Shown here: piece by piece, positions 28,037 through 37,258 of the stretch
Layout of the letters: each line of letters starts with the position of its first letter
Numbering within the stretch: the first letter of the stretch is position 1
Assembly (NCBI GenBank): GCA_964596645.1
Contig: CAZQVB010000003.1
Coordinates: 1 to 64,000, forward strand
Source of the DNA: CAVQEK01 sp964596645
GTDB taxonomy: Bacteria; Bacteroidota; Bacteroidia; Cytophagales; Cyclobacteriaceae
Direction of reading: 5' to 3'
Length of the DNA: 64,000 nt
The notes under the pieces: model-generated
Databases searched by the model: none
Told to the model about the DNA's origin: nothing
What the model saw: the letters and a program-made list of their open reading frames with translations, nothing else
Program-made: the position numbers and the translations under genes

Positions 28037-29527
28037 CTAGTTTGTATCGCTTACCTTACCATAGTAGGGATAACTTTGCCATGGATCTTTACCCTCCATC
28101 CTAGGATCTGAGGTGCTTTTCAAATGAGCATTAAGTTGATCCTCTAAATCACTCAGTATTTCTTGATATTTCTTGTCGGAAGCCAGATTAACCAACTGAT
28201 ACGGATCGCGGTGAATGTTATATAATTCATAAGCTGGCCTTTTTCCAACTGCGATATCATAATACAGTTCTTTATTCGTCTTCTTACTTAGCAATACCTC
28301 AGTTTTGCTGGGACTATTGTCTATATCTCCAAAGGCTCCAAGAAAGGAAGCGTTTGGTTCTGGATTTCCGGCTGGCCAACGGTCTGGCTTATAATTTTTA
28401 ATCAGTACCCACCCATCCTTTCGTATCATGCGCATCGGATATGTAGCCATTTCCGGTCTGGCGATTACATGCCGTTCGAAGGAGGTAACTACCCAGTTAC
28501 GCGCTGAATCATAGTAACCGGATTTACCTGATCTTAAAGCTTCAAAAAAACTTTTACCGGTCATGGTTTCCGGTATTTCAATGTTGGCTGCCTGTAGTAA
28601 AGTAGGGGCTATGTCAGCGAAACTGATAAAATCCTGCAGAATGCGATTGCCTTCTACCTGGTCCCAATAAATCACAAAAGGAACATGCACGCCATATTCA
28701 TACAGACTTGCCTTAGCACGTGGAAAAGGCATTCCATTATCAGATGTAACAATCACGATTGTATTGGTGAGTTGCCCAGTTTCCCGTAGGTGGGTTATCA
28801 TCTGACCTAGGTGACGATCATACCATTCAATTTCATAGTAGTAATCGGCCATGTCGTTTCTGACGACCTCGTTGGCAGGCAAGAAACCGGGCACCTCAAT
28901 ATTTGCAGGAGTGATGCCATTCTGCCTTCCTATTCCCATTTTATACTCCCGGTGTGGCTCCGAAGCCCCGAACCAAAAAAAGAATGGCTGATCAGCGGGT
29001 TTATCGCGTAAAAATGCTTTAAATCCTTCCGTGTAATTGGTGCTGCTGAGTCCTTCAGGTTGAGCATTCTCATAAGGCAAATTGTAATGCCTGCCTATGG
29101 GATTGGAATGAAATCCTTCCAGGTTTTGATTGGCCGGTGCATAGCCTTTTCCTGTAATACCAGTGAAGTATCCGTGATCTTGCAAGAGTTTAGTAAAAAG
29201 CAAATAACGCTCAGGCAGAGAGCCATAAAGCAGATCGCCCTGTTGCATTTGCCAGGCATAACGGCCAGTTAAAACTGAGGCACGTGAAGGCGCACAGGAG
29301 GGTGCGGTACAATACGCATTGGCCATGACTACACCATCATTGGCCAGTTGATCAATAGCCGGAGTCGATAATTCTCGCGCCCCCATGAATGAATTGTGGG
29401 CAAATGATTGATCGTCAGAGATACAAAAAAGAATATTAGGAGAATTTTGTGCCCTAGCCGGATTAGTCGCAAAAACAACGCTACCCAGTAAAAGCATATA
29501 CACCAGGTGTATCAATTGACTTCTCAT
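28037..29527 (-). CDS. sulfatase, heparan N-sulfatase-like group
   Basis: 496 residues with a signal peptide (ending NPARAQ). The formylglycine site is C78 in SCAPSRASVLTGR; other active-site segments are CISDDQSF, ITGKGYAP and VTSDNGMPFPRAKAS. It is a close relative of the sulfatase at 9411-10961, sharing the FFWFGASEPHREY-type block and long stretches around DNGMPFPRAK. It is the first enzyme gene after susC/susD and is preceded by a hairpin about 225 bases upstream. Likely a periplasmic sulfatase acting on imported oligosaccharides. Confidence 0.93.
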   Translation of the reverse strand: MRSQLIHLVYMLLLGSVVFATNPARAQNSPNILFCISDDQSFAHNSFMGARELSTPAIDQLANDGVVMANAYCTAPSCAPSRASVLTGRYAWQMQQGDLLYGSLPERYLLFTKLLQDHGYFTGITGKGYAPANQNLEGFHSNPIGRHYNLPYENAQPEGLSSTNYTEGFKAFLRDKPADQPFFFWFGASEPHREYKMGIGRQNGITPANIEVPGFLPANEVVRNDMADYYYEIEWYDRHLGQMITHLRETGQLTNTIVIVTSDNGMPFPRAKASLYEYGVHVPFVIYWDQVEGNRILQDFISFADIAPTLLQAANIEIPETMTGKSFFEALRSGKSGYYDSARNWVVTSFERHVIARPEMATYPMRMIRKDGWVLIKNYKPDRWPAGNPEPNASFLGAFGDIDNSPSKTEVLLSKKTNKELYYDIAVGKRPAYELYNIHRDPYQLVNLASDKKYQEILSDLEDQLNAHLKSTSDPRMEGKDPWQSYPYYGKVSDTN

Positions 29528-29749
29528 AGCCTTCTACTTATTTTACTTTCATTTGTTGAACTCAGACTGAAGCTATTTTTTGCTATCAGCACATTATAAT
29601 GATCAAAAGGATCAATAGTTATAGATTGAATACTGTATAGAGCTGACTGATAGGTTAATAAGTAATAATAATGATCATATCCATCTCCGCATTGCAAATC
29701 ATCTGCGAAATTGAGCGCGTTTAAATTAATCATGACAAAGTCATAACAC

Positions 29750-29774
29750 CCCCGTCAGCAAATTGCTAACGGGG
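29750..29774 (-). terminator. hairpin between susD and the first sulfatase
   Basis: CCCCGT and ACGGGG close a stem that continues, after one mismatch, with AGCA/TGCT around a 3-nt loop. It lies 39-63 bases past the susD stop on the minus strand. The following minus-strand bases (TGTTATGACTTTG) are a weak T tract, so it may be a partial terminator or 3'-end stabiliser that makes susCD mRNA more abundant than enzyme mRNA. Confidence 0.55.
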
Positions 29775-29812
29775 ATGTGATGTCTTGTACTTAATGTTAA
29801 TGATATAATTGA

Positions 29813-31447
29813 TTACCAACCAGGATTCTGATCCTCAGCACTAAGCGCGGTGTTTGAATCAATCTCTGGCGCAGGGATTGGCCAGAGCAGGTACCTTTCA
29901 TGAAACTCCTTGGTAGAAGCCAGTGTATGGTATGGTGGCTCTGTAGTATACTCCGGCGTATTGTATTTGGCAGGATAATAATCTTCTAATATGAACTGCC
30001 ACATGCTACGGCCATCGTTAAGCCTAAGCCTTCGAATGTCGTACAGTCGTACGCCTTCACCGACAAACTCCATCGCTTTTTCCTGGGCCAGTTCGAAGCG
30101 GAATGCATCTTGTCTGTCGCTTAAGAAGGGGTTGTTGTCCAAATCAGCCAAGGTAAGATCCATAGGATCAGTGCGGGGCACACCTCCTGCATTGCGGGCC
30201 CGCTCGCGAAGCTTATTGAATGCGGCTATTGCTCCAGCCTGATCGCCCAGTTCATTAAGCGCTTCTGCTTTGAGCATATAGATTTCTGCAAAGCGTATAT
30301 AGTAAAAATCATTTTCTCCATTCCTGGAAATAGGGGCTCCATCAGAAATATATTTAAGTAGATATGGCCCGATAGCGATGGCATTATTGCTCCAACGATC
30401 AGAGCGAGGCCAGGTTCTTACAGGATTTTCTGCATTGTTTTTATTCGGCAGGGAATCAGCCATCAACTCATTGCGATAATCATTCTCATGAACACCGGTG
30501 GTGGCCTCCGTGTAAAACTCACGCATGATGAGATTTTTATTGATCCCTTGGTTGTTCGGATACTGGCCGGGCAGAAACCACCCGGCAAATTCACTTCCTT
30601 TGGCAACAAAACCTGTGGCCCGATCATCTACTGTAAACTGAATGGCAAAGATCACTTCATCGTAAGCCAAACCTCCTGGTCCTTCATTAGTGATTTTAAA
30701 AAGATCCTTATAGTCATCAATCAGCCGGTACTCACCACTGTTGATCACCTCATGACAGTAATCGATGCATTCCTGATAGTTGCCCCTGTACAAATGAGCA
30801 TAAGCCAGAAAAGCCTGAGCGGCACCTTTTGTAGCCAATCCAAAATCTTGTGCATTTTGCTCACTGAATGCCGGCAGGGAAGCTTCGGCTATTTCCAAAT
30901 CTGCAATGATCTGGTCCAACACCTCATTTTGAGTGGCCCTGGGTACGTGAAGATCCGCTGGTTCCAGAGTGGGTTGCGTTCTTAAGGGTACACCACCATG
31001 TCTTTTTACCAGGTCCAAATACGCAAAGGCCCTGAGGAAGTATGCATGACCCAGCAGTTCGGTTTTTAACTCTTCATTCATATCAATGGTACTTCCATAG
31101 TAGATAGCCTGATTCGCACCATCAATTACCTGAAATAGATTACCCCATGGATCGGTAATTTGGAGGGAAGTGTTGCTCAACAGACTGATATTATCGGAAC
31201 TGGTGTAGGTACTTCCGCTGCCCGGCCGATTACCAATTAAGTCATGGGCCAATAGAGGAAGCTCATATCCCCTTCCTTTGAATAATCGCGGGTGGTTTAA
31301 GTATGAATATGTACCAATGATGCCACCACGCAGGCCATCGGCATTGATATAGGTAGTGGTGGGTGTGAATTTATCGAGAATTTCTTCATCCAGATTACAC
31401 GCCCCGAATACGAGGCTTATAATGACTAATGCTATATATTTTTTCAT
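29813..31447 (-). CDS. SusD/RagB family glycan-binding lipoprotein
   Basis: 544 residues, lipobox at C17 (LVFGAC). Typical features: TPR-like helices (HAYFLRAFAYLDLVKRHGGVPL), GAAQAFLAYAHLYRGNYQ, the segment NDFYYIRFAEIYMLKAEALNELG, and a C-terminal YLLWPIPAPEIDSN. SusD proteins sit on the outer-membrane surface as a lid over the SusC transporter and bind the target glycan. It starts 11 bases after the susC stop, so the pair is translationally linked. Confidence 0.95.
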   Translation of the reverse strand: MKKYIALVIISLVFGACNLDEEILDKFTPTTTYINADGLRGGIIGTYSYLNHPRLFKGRGYELPLLAHDLIGNRPGSGSTYTSSDNISLLSNTSLQITDPWGNLFQVIDGANQAIYYGSTIDMNEELKTELLGHAYFLRAFAYLDLVKRHGGVPLRTQPTLEPADLHVPRATQNEVLDQIIADLEIAEASLPAFSEQNAQDFGLATKGAAQAFLAYAHLYRGNYQECIDYCHEVINSGEYRLIDDYKDLFKITNEGPGGLAYDEVIFAIQFTVDDRATGFVAKGSEFAGWFLPGQYPNNQGINKNLIMREFYTEATTGVHENDYRNELMADSLPNKNNAENPVRTWPRSDRWSNNAIAIGPYLLKYISDGAPISRNGENDFYYIRFAEIYMLKAEALNELGDQAGAIAAFNKLRERARNAGGVPRTDPMDLTLADLDNNPFLSDRQDAFRFELAQEKAMEFVGEGVRLYDIRRLRLNDGRSMWQFILEDYYPAKYNTPEYTTEPPYHTLASTKEFHERYLLWPIPAPEIDSNTALSAEDQNPGW

Positions 31448-31458
31448 TTCTGTCTTCT

Positions 31459-34400
31459 TTAAAATTTAAGATTGACACCTGCAAAAATTGTTCTTGGCAA
31501 TGGATAACCACCCCAGTCTATTCCCTGGTTGATGGCACTGGTTCCCATATTGCTCACTTCCGGATCGTAACCAGAATAATCGGAGAATACGAAAGCATTT
31601 TCAGCCCCTACACTGAACCTGGCGCCATCGAGGAAACCAATTTTTGTCGTATTCAGATTATAGGATAGAGTAATGTTGCTGATCTTCACAAATGAACCGT
31701 CTTCCACAATCAAAGAGGTAAAACGGCCTTCATTTGGCCTGCCACTGTTATACAATCGTGGATAGGTGTCAGAGGTGCCCTCTCCGCGCCAGGCGCCATA
31801 ATAGGCATCGCGTGTGATGTTGGTTGACTGGGCTCCATTGGGGTAATCCACCACGTAACGGTTCAGGTTCATGATGTCATTTCCAATGCTTGCGGTTACC
31901 AGCACATCCAATGCGAAACCTTTCCAGGAAAAGGAGTTTTGAACACCAAAGATCAAGTCCGGATAAGGATTACCTATGATGGTTCTGTCATCACCATTGA
32001 TCACATTATCCGCGGCATCGGGCACGCCATCACCATCCGTATCTATGGTGAGCTGATTTACATAGATGTGGTCTCCTGGCTGATTTCCGGAATATGGGTT
32101 ACTCCCATCAGGCTGTTGATAGCTGTTTATTTCTTCCTGTGTTTGAAAAACACCTTCCACTTGATAGCCGTAGAACATGCCTATAGGCTGTCCGGGAAGT
32201 ATGACATGAGCAGGTTGATCTGCTGCTATGTTTGATGAGCCTATATAGGTTGGACCAAAGTCCCTGTCAACGGTTCCCAGTTCCACCAACTCGTTGATAT
32301 TGCGCGAAGCATTACCAGACATGCTCCAGCCAAACGCACCTGTTAAAATCCTGGCCCCAAGCTCAAGTTCCAGTCCGAAGTTTTTTACAGTTCCTGCATT
32401 GGAGGGGAAGTTGCCGTAACCTGAGCTGGGCGGAGAGTTCAGATTGATGAGCAAATTGGTGGTTTCTTTGTTATAGTAGTCGAAAGTGAAGGTAAAGCGG
32501 TCTTGCAATAAGCCAACATCAAGGCCTACATTGAATTGCGCCGTGGTTTCCCACCCCAATGTCGGATTGGCCAATGAACCAGCATCCCATATACTCCTGA
32601 AACCCGTAACAAGTCCATTCTCTGCCTGATCGGCTACTATATAATAGGCACTGCCTCCCAATAATGGCACCAGGGAATTAACGCCTATTGATTGAGAACC
32701 GGAGATACCGTAGCTGGCCCTTAATTTCAGGTTGGAAACATTCTCTATGCTCTCCATAAACGACTCCCTGTGCACATTCCAACCCACAGCTCCTGAAGGA
32801 AAAAATGCCCATTTGTTGCCCTCACCAAGCCTGGTAGATCCATCGTACCGCCCGGTGAATGTCAAGATATACCTACCATCATAGGTATAATTTAAACGGC
32901 CCAACCAGGAAGCAAGTCCCCAAGTTGTGGCCCAGTTTCTTGTCGGAAATGTGAGCCTTGCACCACTGAAATTGTTAAAGCTGAGGTTATCATTTAAAAA
33001 ACCTGCTGCGGATGTAAAAGCTCCTTCATTTTGCCATTCCTGATAGGTCCACCCAGCTACGGCGTTGATGCTGTGAACCTTGGATAAGGTACGATTGTAG
33101 GACAAGGTGAATTCTGTAAGAAAATTGGAATTTTCCGAATTGACCACAGAAGCGAAGCCCCCCTCCATGTCGCCGCGAAATGTGCCTCTTGGCTGATACT
33201 GCGACCGGTTTTGTGCTCTTAGATTATAGCCACCGTTGAAGTTGAATTTCAATCCTTTGGCAATCTGATAGTTGGCAAACAGGTTAGTATAAAAGAAATT
33301 TATTCTTGTCTCATCTATTTTTTTGTTGGCTACTACCAATGGATTGTTTTGAGCCACGTCATCTACATCAACCTCCTCATCAAAAGCCTTTTCCAATGGC
33401 CGGAAGAATAGTGCGCCTAATACCACGTTGCTGCCCGGGTTACCATTGTTGTATGAGTGCGCTGCCGCTCTTGAAGCGGTGTTCACAAAAGTAGATCTGG
33501 CACCTACCTCCAGTTTATCATTTATTTTTCTGGAAGCATTCAGTCTAAATGTTACTCTCGTAAAATCCGAGTTAATGATCACTCCCTCCTGGTCGAAATA
33601 TCCAAAATTGAGATTGTACTTATTTTTATCATCTCCCCCGGAAAATGAAAGAGAATGATCGTGGGACTGTGCCTGGCGATAAATTAAATCCTGCCAGTTG
33701 ATGTCCGGCGAAACACTTACTACAGAATCAATATTTTCGAATTCCAAATCGCCACCATTGGCGAGACTGGCTTCATTACGAAACTCCATGTATTCCCTGC
33801 TGTTGAGCATGTCGTAAGGCGAATCGCCAATGTCAAACAAGCCAAACCGGTAATTATAGTTCACCTGATCGTTGCCCTTTTGACCTGATTTTGTGGTAAT
33901 CAACAAAACACCATTGGCACCCCGTGAACCATATATAGCAGTAGAAGAGGCATCTTTCAGCACTTCAATAGATGCTATATCGTTGGGGTTAATCATTGCC
34001 AGAGGATTCAGGTTTTGTGCGTTGTCTGCGCCATCGCCAGTCTGTGCGAGCCCATCCATCTCCACAGGATACCCATCGATGACGATCAGAGGCTGTGAAT
34101 CGCCAAGACCGTTGAAGCCGCGCACGTTGATCTGACTACCTGCACCGGGAGCACCACTTTGCTGCACAATGTTGATGCCTGCCATACGGCCTTGCATCAA
34201 TTGATCAACAGACTGGCCAAAGGATTTGTCCAGATCATCCGCGTCGACCTTGCCAACCGAACCCGTCAAATCGCTCTTATTAATTGTACCATATCCCACC
34301 ACCACTATTTCATCCAGCGCAGTAATGTCTGGCGCAAGTGTAAGATCGATGACCGTGCGATTGCCGACGGTTGCTTCTTCTTTGATATAACCCACCGAGC

Positions 34401-34962
34401 TAAAAACCAAAATGCTTTCAGGGCCTGGCACAGCTATGGAGTAGTTGCCACTCACATCGGTTACTGTACCAGTGGTAGTGCCTTTCACAATCACATTTAC
34501 ACCGGGCAGTCCGTCATCGTCTTCGGCAGATCGTATGGTGCCCGTTACGGTAGTGCCTTGAAGCACCACTTCCACGATGCCCTGCTCGAGCTTTTGCTCG
34601 CTGGTATGCACGTTGATCACGTCGTTTACCTGGCGAAATTTCAGGTTAGAGGTTTTGGAAATCTCCAGCAGCAGATCGGCCACGGTGGCTTTTTCCATAT
34701 CGAAGTTGACCTTCACATCGCGCTTCAGGTCTACGTTGTCGTAGGCAAACTTAAAGGCGGTTTTCTTTTCTATAATTTGAAAGGCCTTGGAGAGATCGGC
34801 ATTTTCCAGTTTCACATCGAGAAGCACCTCGCGGATGCTCTCCACTTTTTGTGCATGAAGGTCGCCGGCAGTGATGGCCGTGAAAAACACCATCTGCACC
34901 AGCGCACCATAGAATGATAGCTTGACAGCCATGAGCAATAGCTTTAGTAATTTGATTTTCAT
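31459..34962 (-). CDS. SusC/RagA TonB-linked outer-membrane transporter with STN signalling domain
   Basis: 1167 residues. After the signal peptide (residues about 1-38) comes an STN domain (about 50-110: FQIIEKKTAFKFAYD, TVADLLLEISKTSNL), then a carboxypeptidase-regulatory-like domain (about 135-215), the TonB plug (VVVGYGTINKSDLTGSVG, GFNGLGDSQPLIVIDGYPVE) and a 22-strand-type barrel ending FAGVNLKF. It imports oligosaccharides using TonB energy. The STN domain is what contacts a FecR anti-sigma factor, and fecR and an ECF sigma gene lie directly upstream, so the transporter probably also reports substrate binding. The 3' three-quarters looks AT-richer than the STN-coding 5' end. Confidence 0.95.
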   Translation of the reverse strand: MKIKLLKLLLMAVKLSFYGALVQMVFFTAITAGDLHAQKVESIREVLLDVKLENADLSKAFQIIEKKTAFKFAYDNVDLKRDVKVNFDMEKATVADLLLEISKTSNLKFRQVNDVINVHTSEQKLEQGIVEVVLQGTTVTGTIRSAEDDDGLPGVNVIVKGTTTGTVTDVSGNYSIAVPGPESILVFSSVGYIKEEATVGNRTVIDLTLAPDITALDEIVVVGYGTINKSDLTGSVGKVDADDLDKSFGQSVDQLMQGRMAGINIVQQSGAPGAGSQINVRGFNGLGDSQPLIVIDGYPVEMDGLAQTGDGADNAQNLNPLAMINPNDIASIEVLKDASSTAIYGSRGANGVLLITTKSGQKGNDQVNYNYRFGLFDIGDSPYDMLNSREYMEFRNEASLANGGDLEFENIDSVVSVSPDINWQDLIYRQAQSHDHSLSFSGGDDKNKYNLNFGYFDQEGVIINSDFTRVTFRLNASRKINDKLEVGARSTFVNTASRAAAHSYNNGNPGSNVVLGALFFRPLEKAFDEEVDVDDVAQNNPLVVANKKIDETRINFFYTNLFANYQIAKGLKFNFNGGYNLRAQNRSQYQPRGTFRGDMEGGFASVVNSENSNFLTEFTLSYNRTLSKVHSINAVAGWTYQEWQNEGAFTSAAGFLNDNLSFNNFSGARLTFPTRNWATTWGLASWLGRLNYTYDGRYILTFTGRYDGSTRLGEGNKWAFFPSGAVGWNVHRESFMESIENVSNLKLRASYGISGSQSIGVNSLVPLLGGSAYYIVADQAENGLVTGFRSIWDAGSLANPTLGWETTAQFNVGLDVGLLQDRFTFTFDYYNKETTNLLINLNSPPSSGYGNFPSNAGTVKNFGLELELGARILTGAFGWSMSGNASRNINELVELGTVDRDFGPTYIGSSNIAADQPAHVILPGQPIGMFYGYQVEGVFQTQEEINSYQQPDGSNPYSGNQPGDHIYVNQLTIDTDGDGVPDAADNVINGDDRTIIGNPYPDLIFGVQNSFSWKGFALDVLVTASIGNDIMNLNRYVVDYPNGAQSTNITRDAYYGAWRGEGTSDTYPRLYNSGRPNEGRFTSLIVEDGSFVKISNITLSYNLNTTKIGFLDGARFSVGAENAFVFSDYSGYDPEVSNMGTSAINQGIDWGGYPLPRTIFAGVNLKF

Positions 34963-35094
34963 AATTTTAAGTGTTTAATAATGATTAGTTTTACTGAAGG
35001 CAGTTGCAGATGGACCTGAGAAATCTTCTGCACTGCTTTCTTTGTTTCAGGCCAGTGAAGCCTAGGATGAGTTGTAGTAGTATTGCATCATACG

Positions 35095-36126
35095 TTAGGG
35101 TTTAAAATTTATAATGACTCTGTTGGGATGTATTTCAAATTCGAAGTCTTTGCTAAAGGCCATACTCTGCAGCACCTCCCGCAGATAGAAGTTCTTGAAT
35201 GTAGCCGTGTAGTCCCACTCCTCCTCGGGCCGGTTTTGCAGTTCTATATCTACCCCGTACCAACGTCGGAGCTCTTGTATCGCCTGGTCGAAAGTTGCAT
35301 TCTGAAAATGTAAAACGCCATCTTTCCAGTTGATGGCCCGATCGGGGTCAAATTGTATCGTTTGCAGGGAATGATCGGCAGTGCCGTACCGAAGGCCCTG
35401 GCCGGGCTGAAGCATCAGCTTATCGGTGCTATGGCCTACATCCACCTGCACAAGGCCTTCGGTAAGTGATACTGCTATGGAGGGCTCGCCGGCATAATTT
35501 CGAACAGAAAAGGCCGTGCCTACGGCCAACACCTCCACACTTCCCGCTTGTACCACAAATGGCCTTTGCGCATCTTTCTCCACTTCAAAAAATACTTCGC
35601 CTTGTAGTGATACACTTCGGAGTGAGTCGCCAAAATATTCTGAATAAGAAATGGAAGACTCCGCATTGAGCCAGGCTATGCTGCCATCGGGCAGGAAGGT
35701 TTTCATCTTCTGCCCTTTCAGTGTGGATTTGTGTATGATGCGCGCTTGTGGCTCTGCCATACGCTGCTCTTGCTGCCGCAATATGTAGCCAATGCTGATG
35801 GCAGCCACGGCCAGCAAAAGGATAACCGCTGCCCGTGCGAGCACCGGCATCGCCGACCAGATTTGCCGCTGGCGGGCTGGGTGGATAGGTCTTTTACTAT
35901 TTGCTCCAACCTGTCGCGCTATGTCAGCATAAGCTTGTGCCGGCTGTGCGTCGGGCAAGGTGGTCTCTGTTTCCTGCCATAGGGCTTTGTAGAAAAGAAA
36001 AAGTTTGTTGTTTTCTTCAGAAGCCTCTTTCCAGGCCCGTAAAGATGCCTCTTCCGCAGGAGTGCTTTCTCCACTCAGGTATTTAAATATCAGGTGTTCT
36101 TTCTCCTTGTCGTGCATACAGGGCAT
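35095..36126 (-). CDS. FecR family anti-sigma factor
   Basis: 343 residues (ATG 36117, three codons in, is an equally good start). A cytoplasmic N-terminus (residues 1-85, KYLSGESTPAEEASLRAW) would hold the sigma factor; one membrane helix lies near 92-110 (ARAAVILLLAVAAISIGYIL); then the periplasmic FecR domain (LPDGSIAWLNAESSISY, LQGEVFFEVEKD, VLAVGTAFSVRNY) and a C-terminal DUF4974-type region (FQNATFDQAIQELRRWYGVDI) that should contact the STN domain of SusC. It releases or activates the neighbouring ECF sigma factor when the transporter is loaded. Confidence 0.93.
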   Translation of the reverse strand: MPCMHDKEKEHLIFKYLSGESTPAEEASLRAWKEASEENNKLFLFYKALWQETETTLPDAQPAQAYADIARQVGANSKRPIHPARQRQIWSAMPVLARAAVILLLAVAAISIGYILRQQEQRMAEPQARIIHKSTLKGQKMKTFLPDGSIAWLNAESSISYSEYFGDSLRSVSLQGEVFFEVEKDAQRPFVVQAGSVEVLAVGTAFSVRNYAGEPSIAVSLTEGLVQVDVGHSTDKLMLQPGQGLRYGTADHSLQTIQFDPDRAINWKDGVLHFQNATFDQAIQELRRWYGVDIELQNRPEEEWDYTATFKNFYLREVLQSMAFSKDFEFEIHPNRVIINFKP

Positions 36127-36294
36127 ACTTTAGAGGGTTCAACCCCGGCTATGGGAAATACCCTAGGTGGAGAATGAAAAATATTCTGCCAACACATAGA
36201 AAAAATGATAATGAGGAGAAAGTCAGCGCTTATTCTATGGTAGCTTTTCTTAATTTTTGATGCAGGCCGTACTCATTGCTTTAGCGCTGATCCC

Positions 36295-36918
36295 TTACAT
36301 AAAAAACAATAAACCTGTGAAAAAACCTTTTTTGCGCAGTGCCTCGTAGCGCTCGAAATCGGCATCGCTGAGGTAAGGATATATTTCCTGCCGTATGGTG
36401 AGCATGGCTTTAGAGACTTGCGCTTCAACGGCTTTCACGCTGATGTCGAGCAGGTCAGCCACTTCCTTATACTTCAGCCCATTGTCTTTCACCAGCTCAA
36501 AGACAAGTTTGCAGCGCGGTGGCAACTTTTCTATAATCGCTACAATTTTTTCCCTTAACTCATTGCTGAGCAGATCGCCCTGCGGGTTTTTGAGCATGGG
36601 CTTGATGGCCACCTCCTCGGCATCAAGCGAAATAAATTCCGCCTTGCTGTTGTCGCGCAGATAGTTCAGGCTCTTGTACTTTACGGAAGAAAAGAAATAA
36701 GCCTCTATTCTGGATATGCCGCTGAGCTTTTTGCGATTGTTCCAAATACCAAGAAAAACATTGGATACTACCTCCTGTGCAGCTACCCTGGAACCCAGGT
36801 AGTAAATGGCCAACTTCAGCAGTCTGTTATAGTACGCATCGTGCAATGACCTGAATGCCCTTTGGTCATTGGCCTCTGCCATGCGCTTCAACAATAAATC
36901 AATTGCATCCTTGTCCAT
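36295..36918 (-). CDS. ECF RNA polymerase sigma-70 factor (Bacteroidota family)
   Basis: 207 residues. Region 2 covers residues about 20-90 (FRSLHDAYYNRLLKLAIYYLGSR, SNVFLGIWNNRKKL); region 4 covers about 130-190 (IEKLPPRCKLVFELVKDNGLKYKEVADLL, then ISVKAVEAQVSKAM helix-turn-helix). Directly upstream of fecR and the susCD locus on the same strand, so it probably activates that locus in the classic transenvelope pathway. The C-terminal tail FTGLLFFM is hydrophobic, as in other members of this family. Confidence 0.93.
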   Translation of the reverse strand: MDKDAIDLLLKRMAEANDQRAFRSLHDAYYNRLLKLAIYYLGSRVAAQEVVSNVFLGIWNNRKKLSGISRIEAYFFSSVKYKSLNYLRDNSKAEFISLDAEEVAIKPMLKNPQGDLLSNELREKIVAIIEKLPPRCKLVFELVKDNGLKYKEVADLLDISVKAVEAQVSKAMLTIRQEIYPYLSDADFERYEALRKKGFFTGLLFFM

Positions 36919-37258
36919 TCTTCAACCTTTGCGCCGCCTAAATTTAAAACGCCCGCGTTGGAAACTTAAAAATAGGAAATCAATTCTGAGATGGCAGCCA
37001 TAAAGAGCGGGCTTTCTGAAAGGTCTATTAATCGGAGATTCGCAAAATAGCCGGCACAGGCACACTCCGCAACCATAGCTCAACAGCATTGAAAGCGTAG
37101 AAAAACAACCACAATGGTGCGTTTTGATTTCTTCCTTATGGTCGAAATCAGGCTTATAGACCGCATCAGAAGTCAATGCCGCACGAGGCACAATAGTTGA
37201 AACGGTCTGTGCCATGGCAGAACAATCATTTATTTTTCACTAAAACCAACTATCAATT
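36919..37258. other. divergent intergenic region
   Basis: About 340 bases between the ECF sigma gene (minus) and an acidic lipoprotein gene (plus). It must hold both promoters, but I find no clear TTG/TAnnTTTG pair, hairpin or repeat. The short open frames here have no family resemblance. Confidence 0.5.

Noticed and set aside
29524..29733. 69-codon minus-strand frame between susD and the sulfatase
   Set aside because: No ribosome-binding or domain evidence, composition is intergenic, and its end overlaps the sulfatase start.
34159..34917. 252-codon plus-strand frame opposite the SusC N-terminus
   Set aside because: Shadow of the STN and plug coding region.
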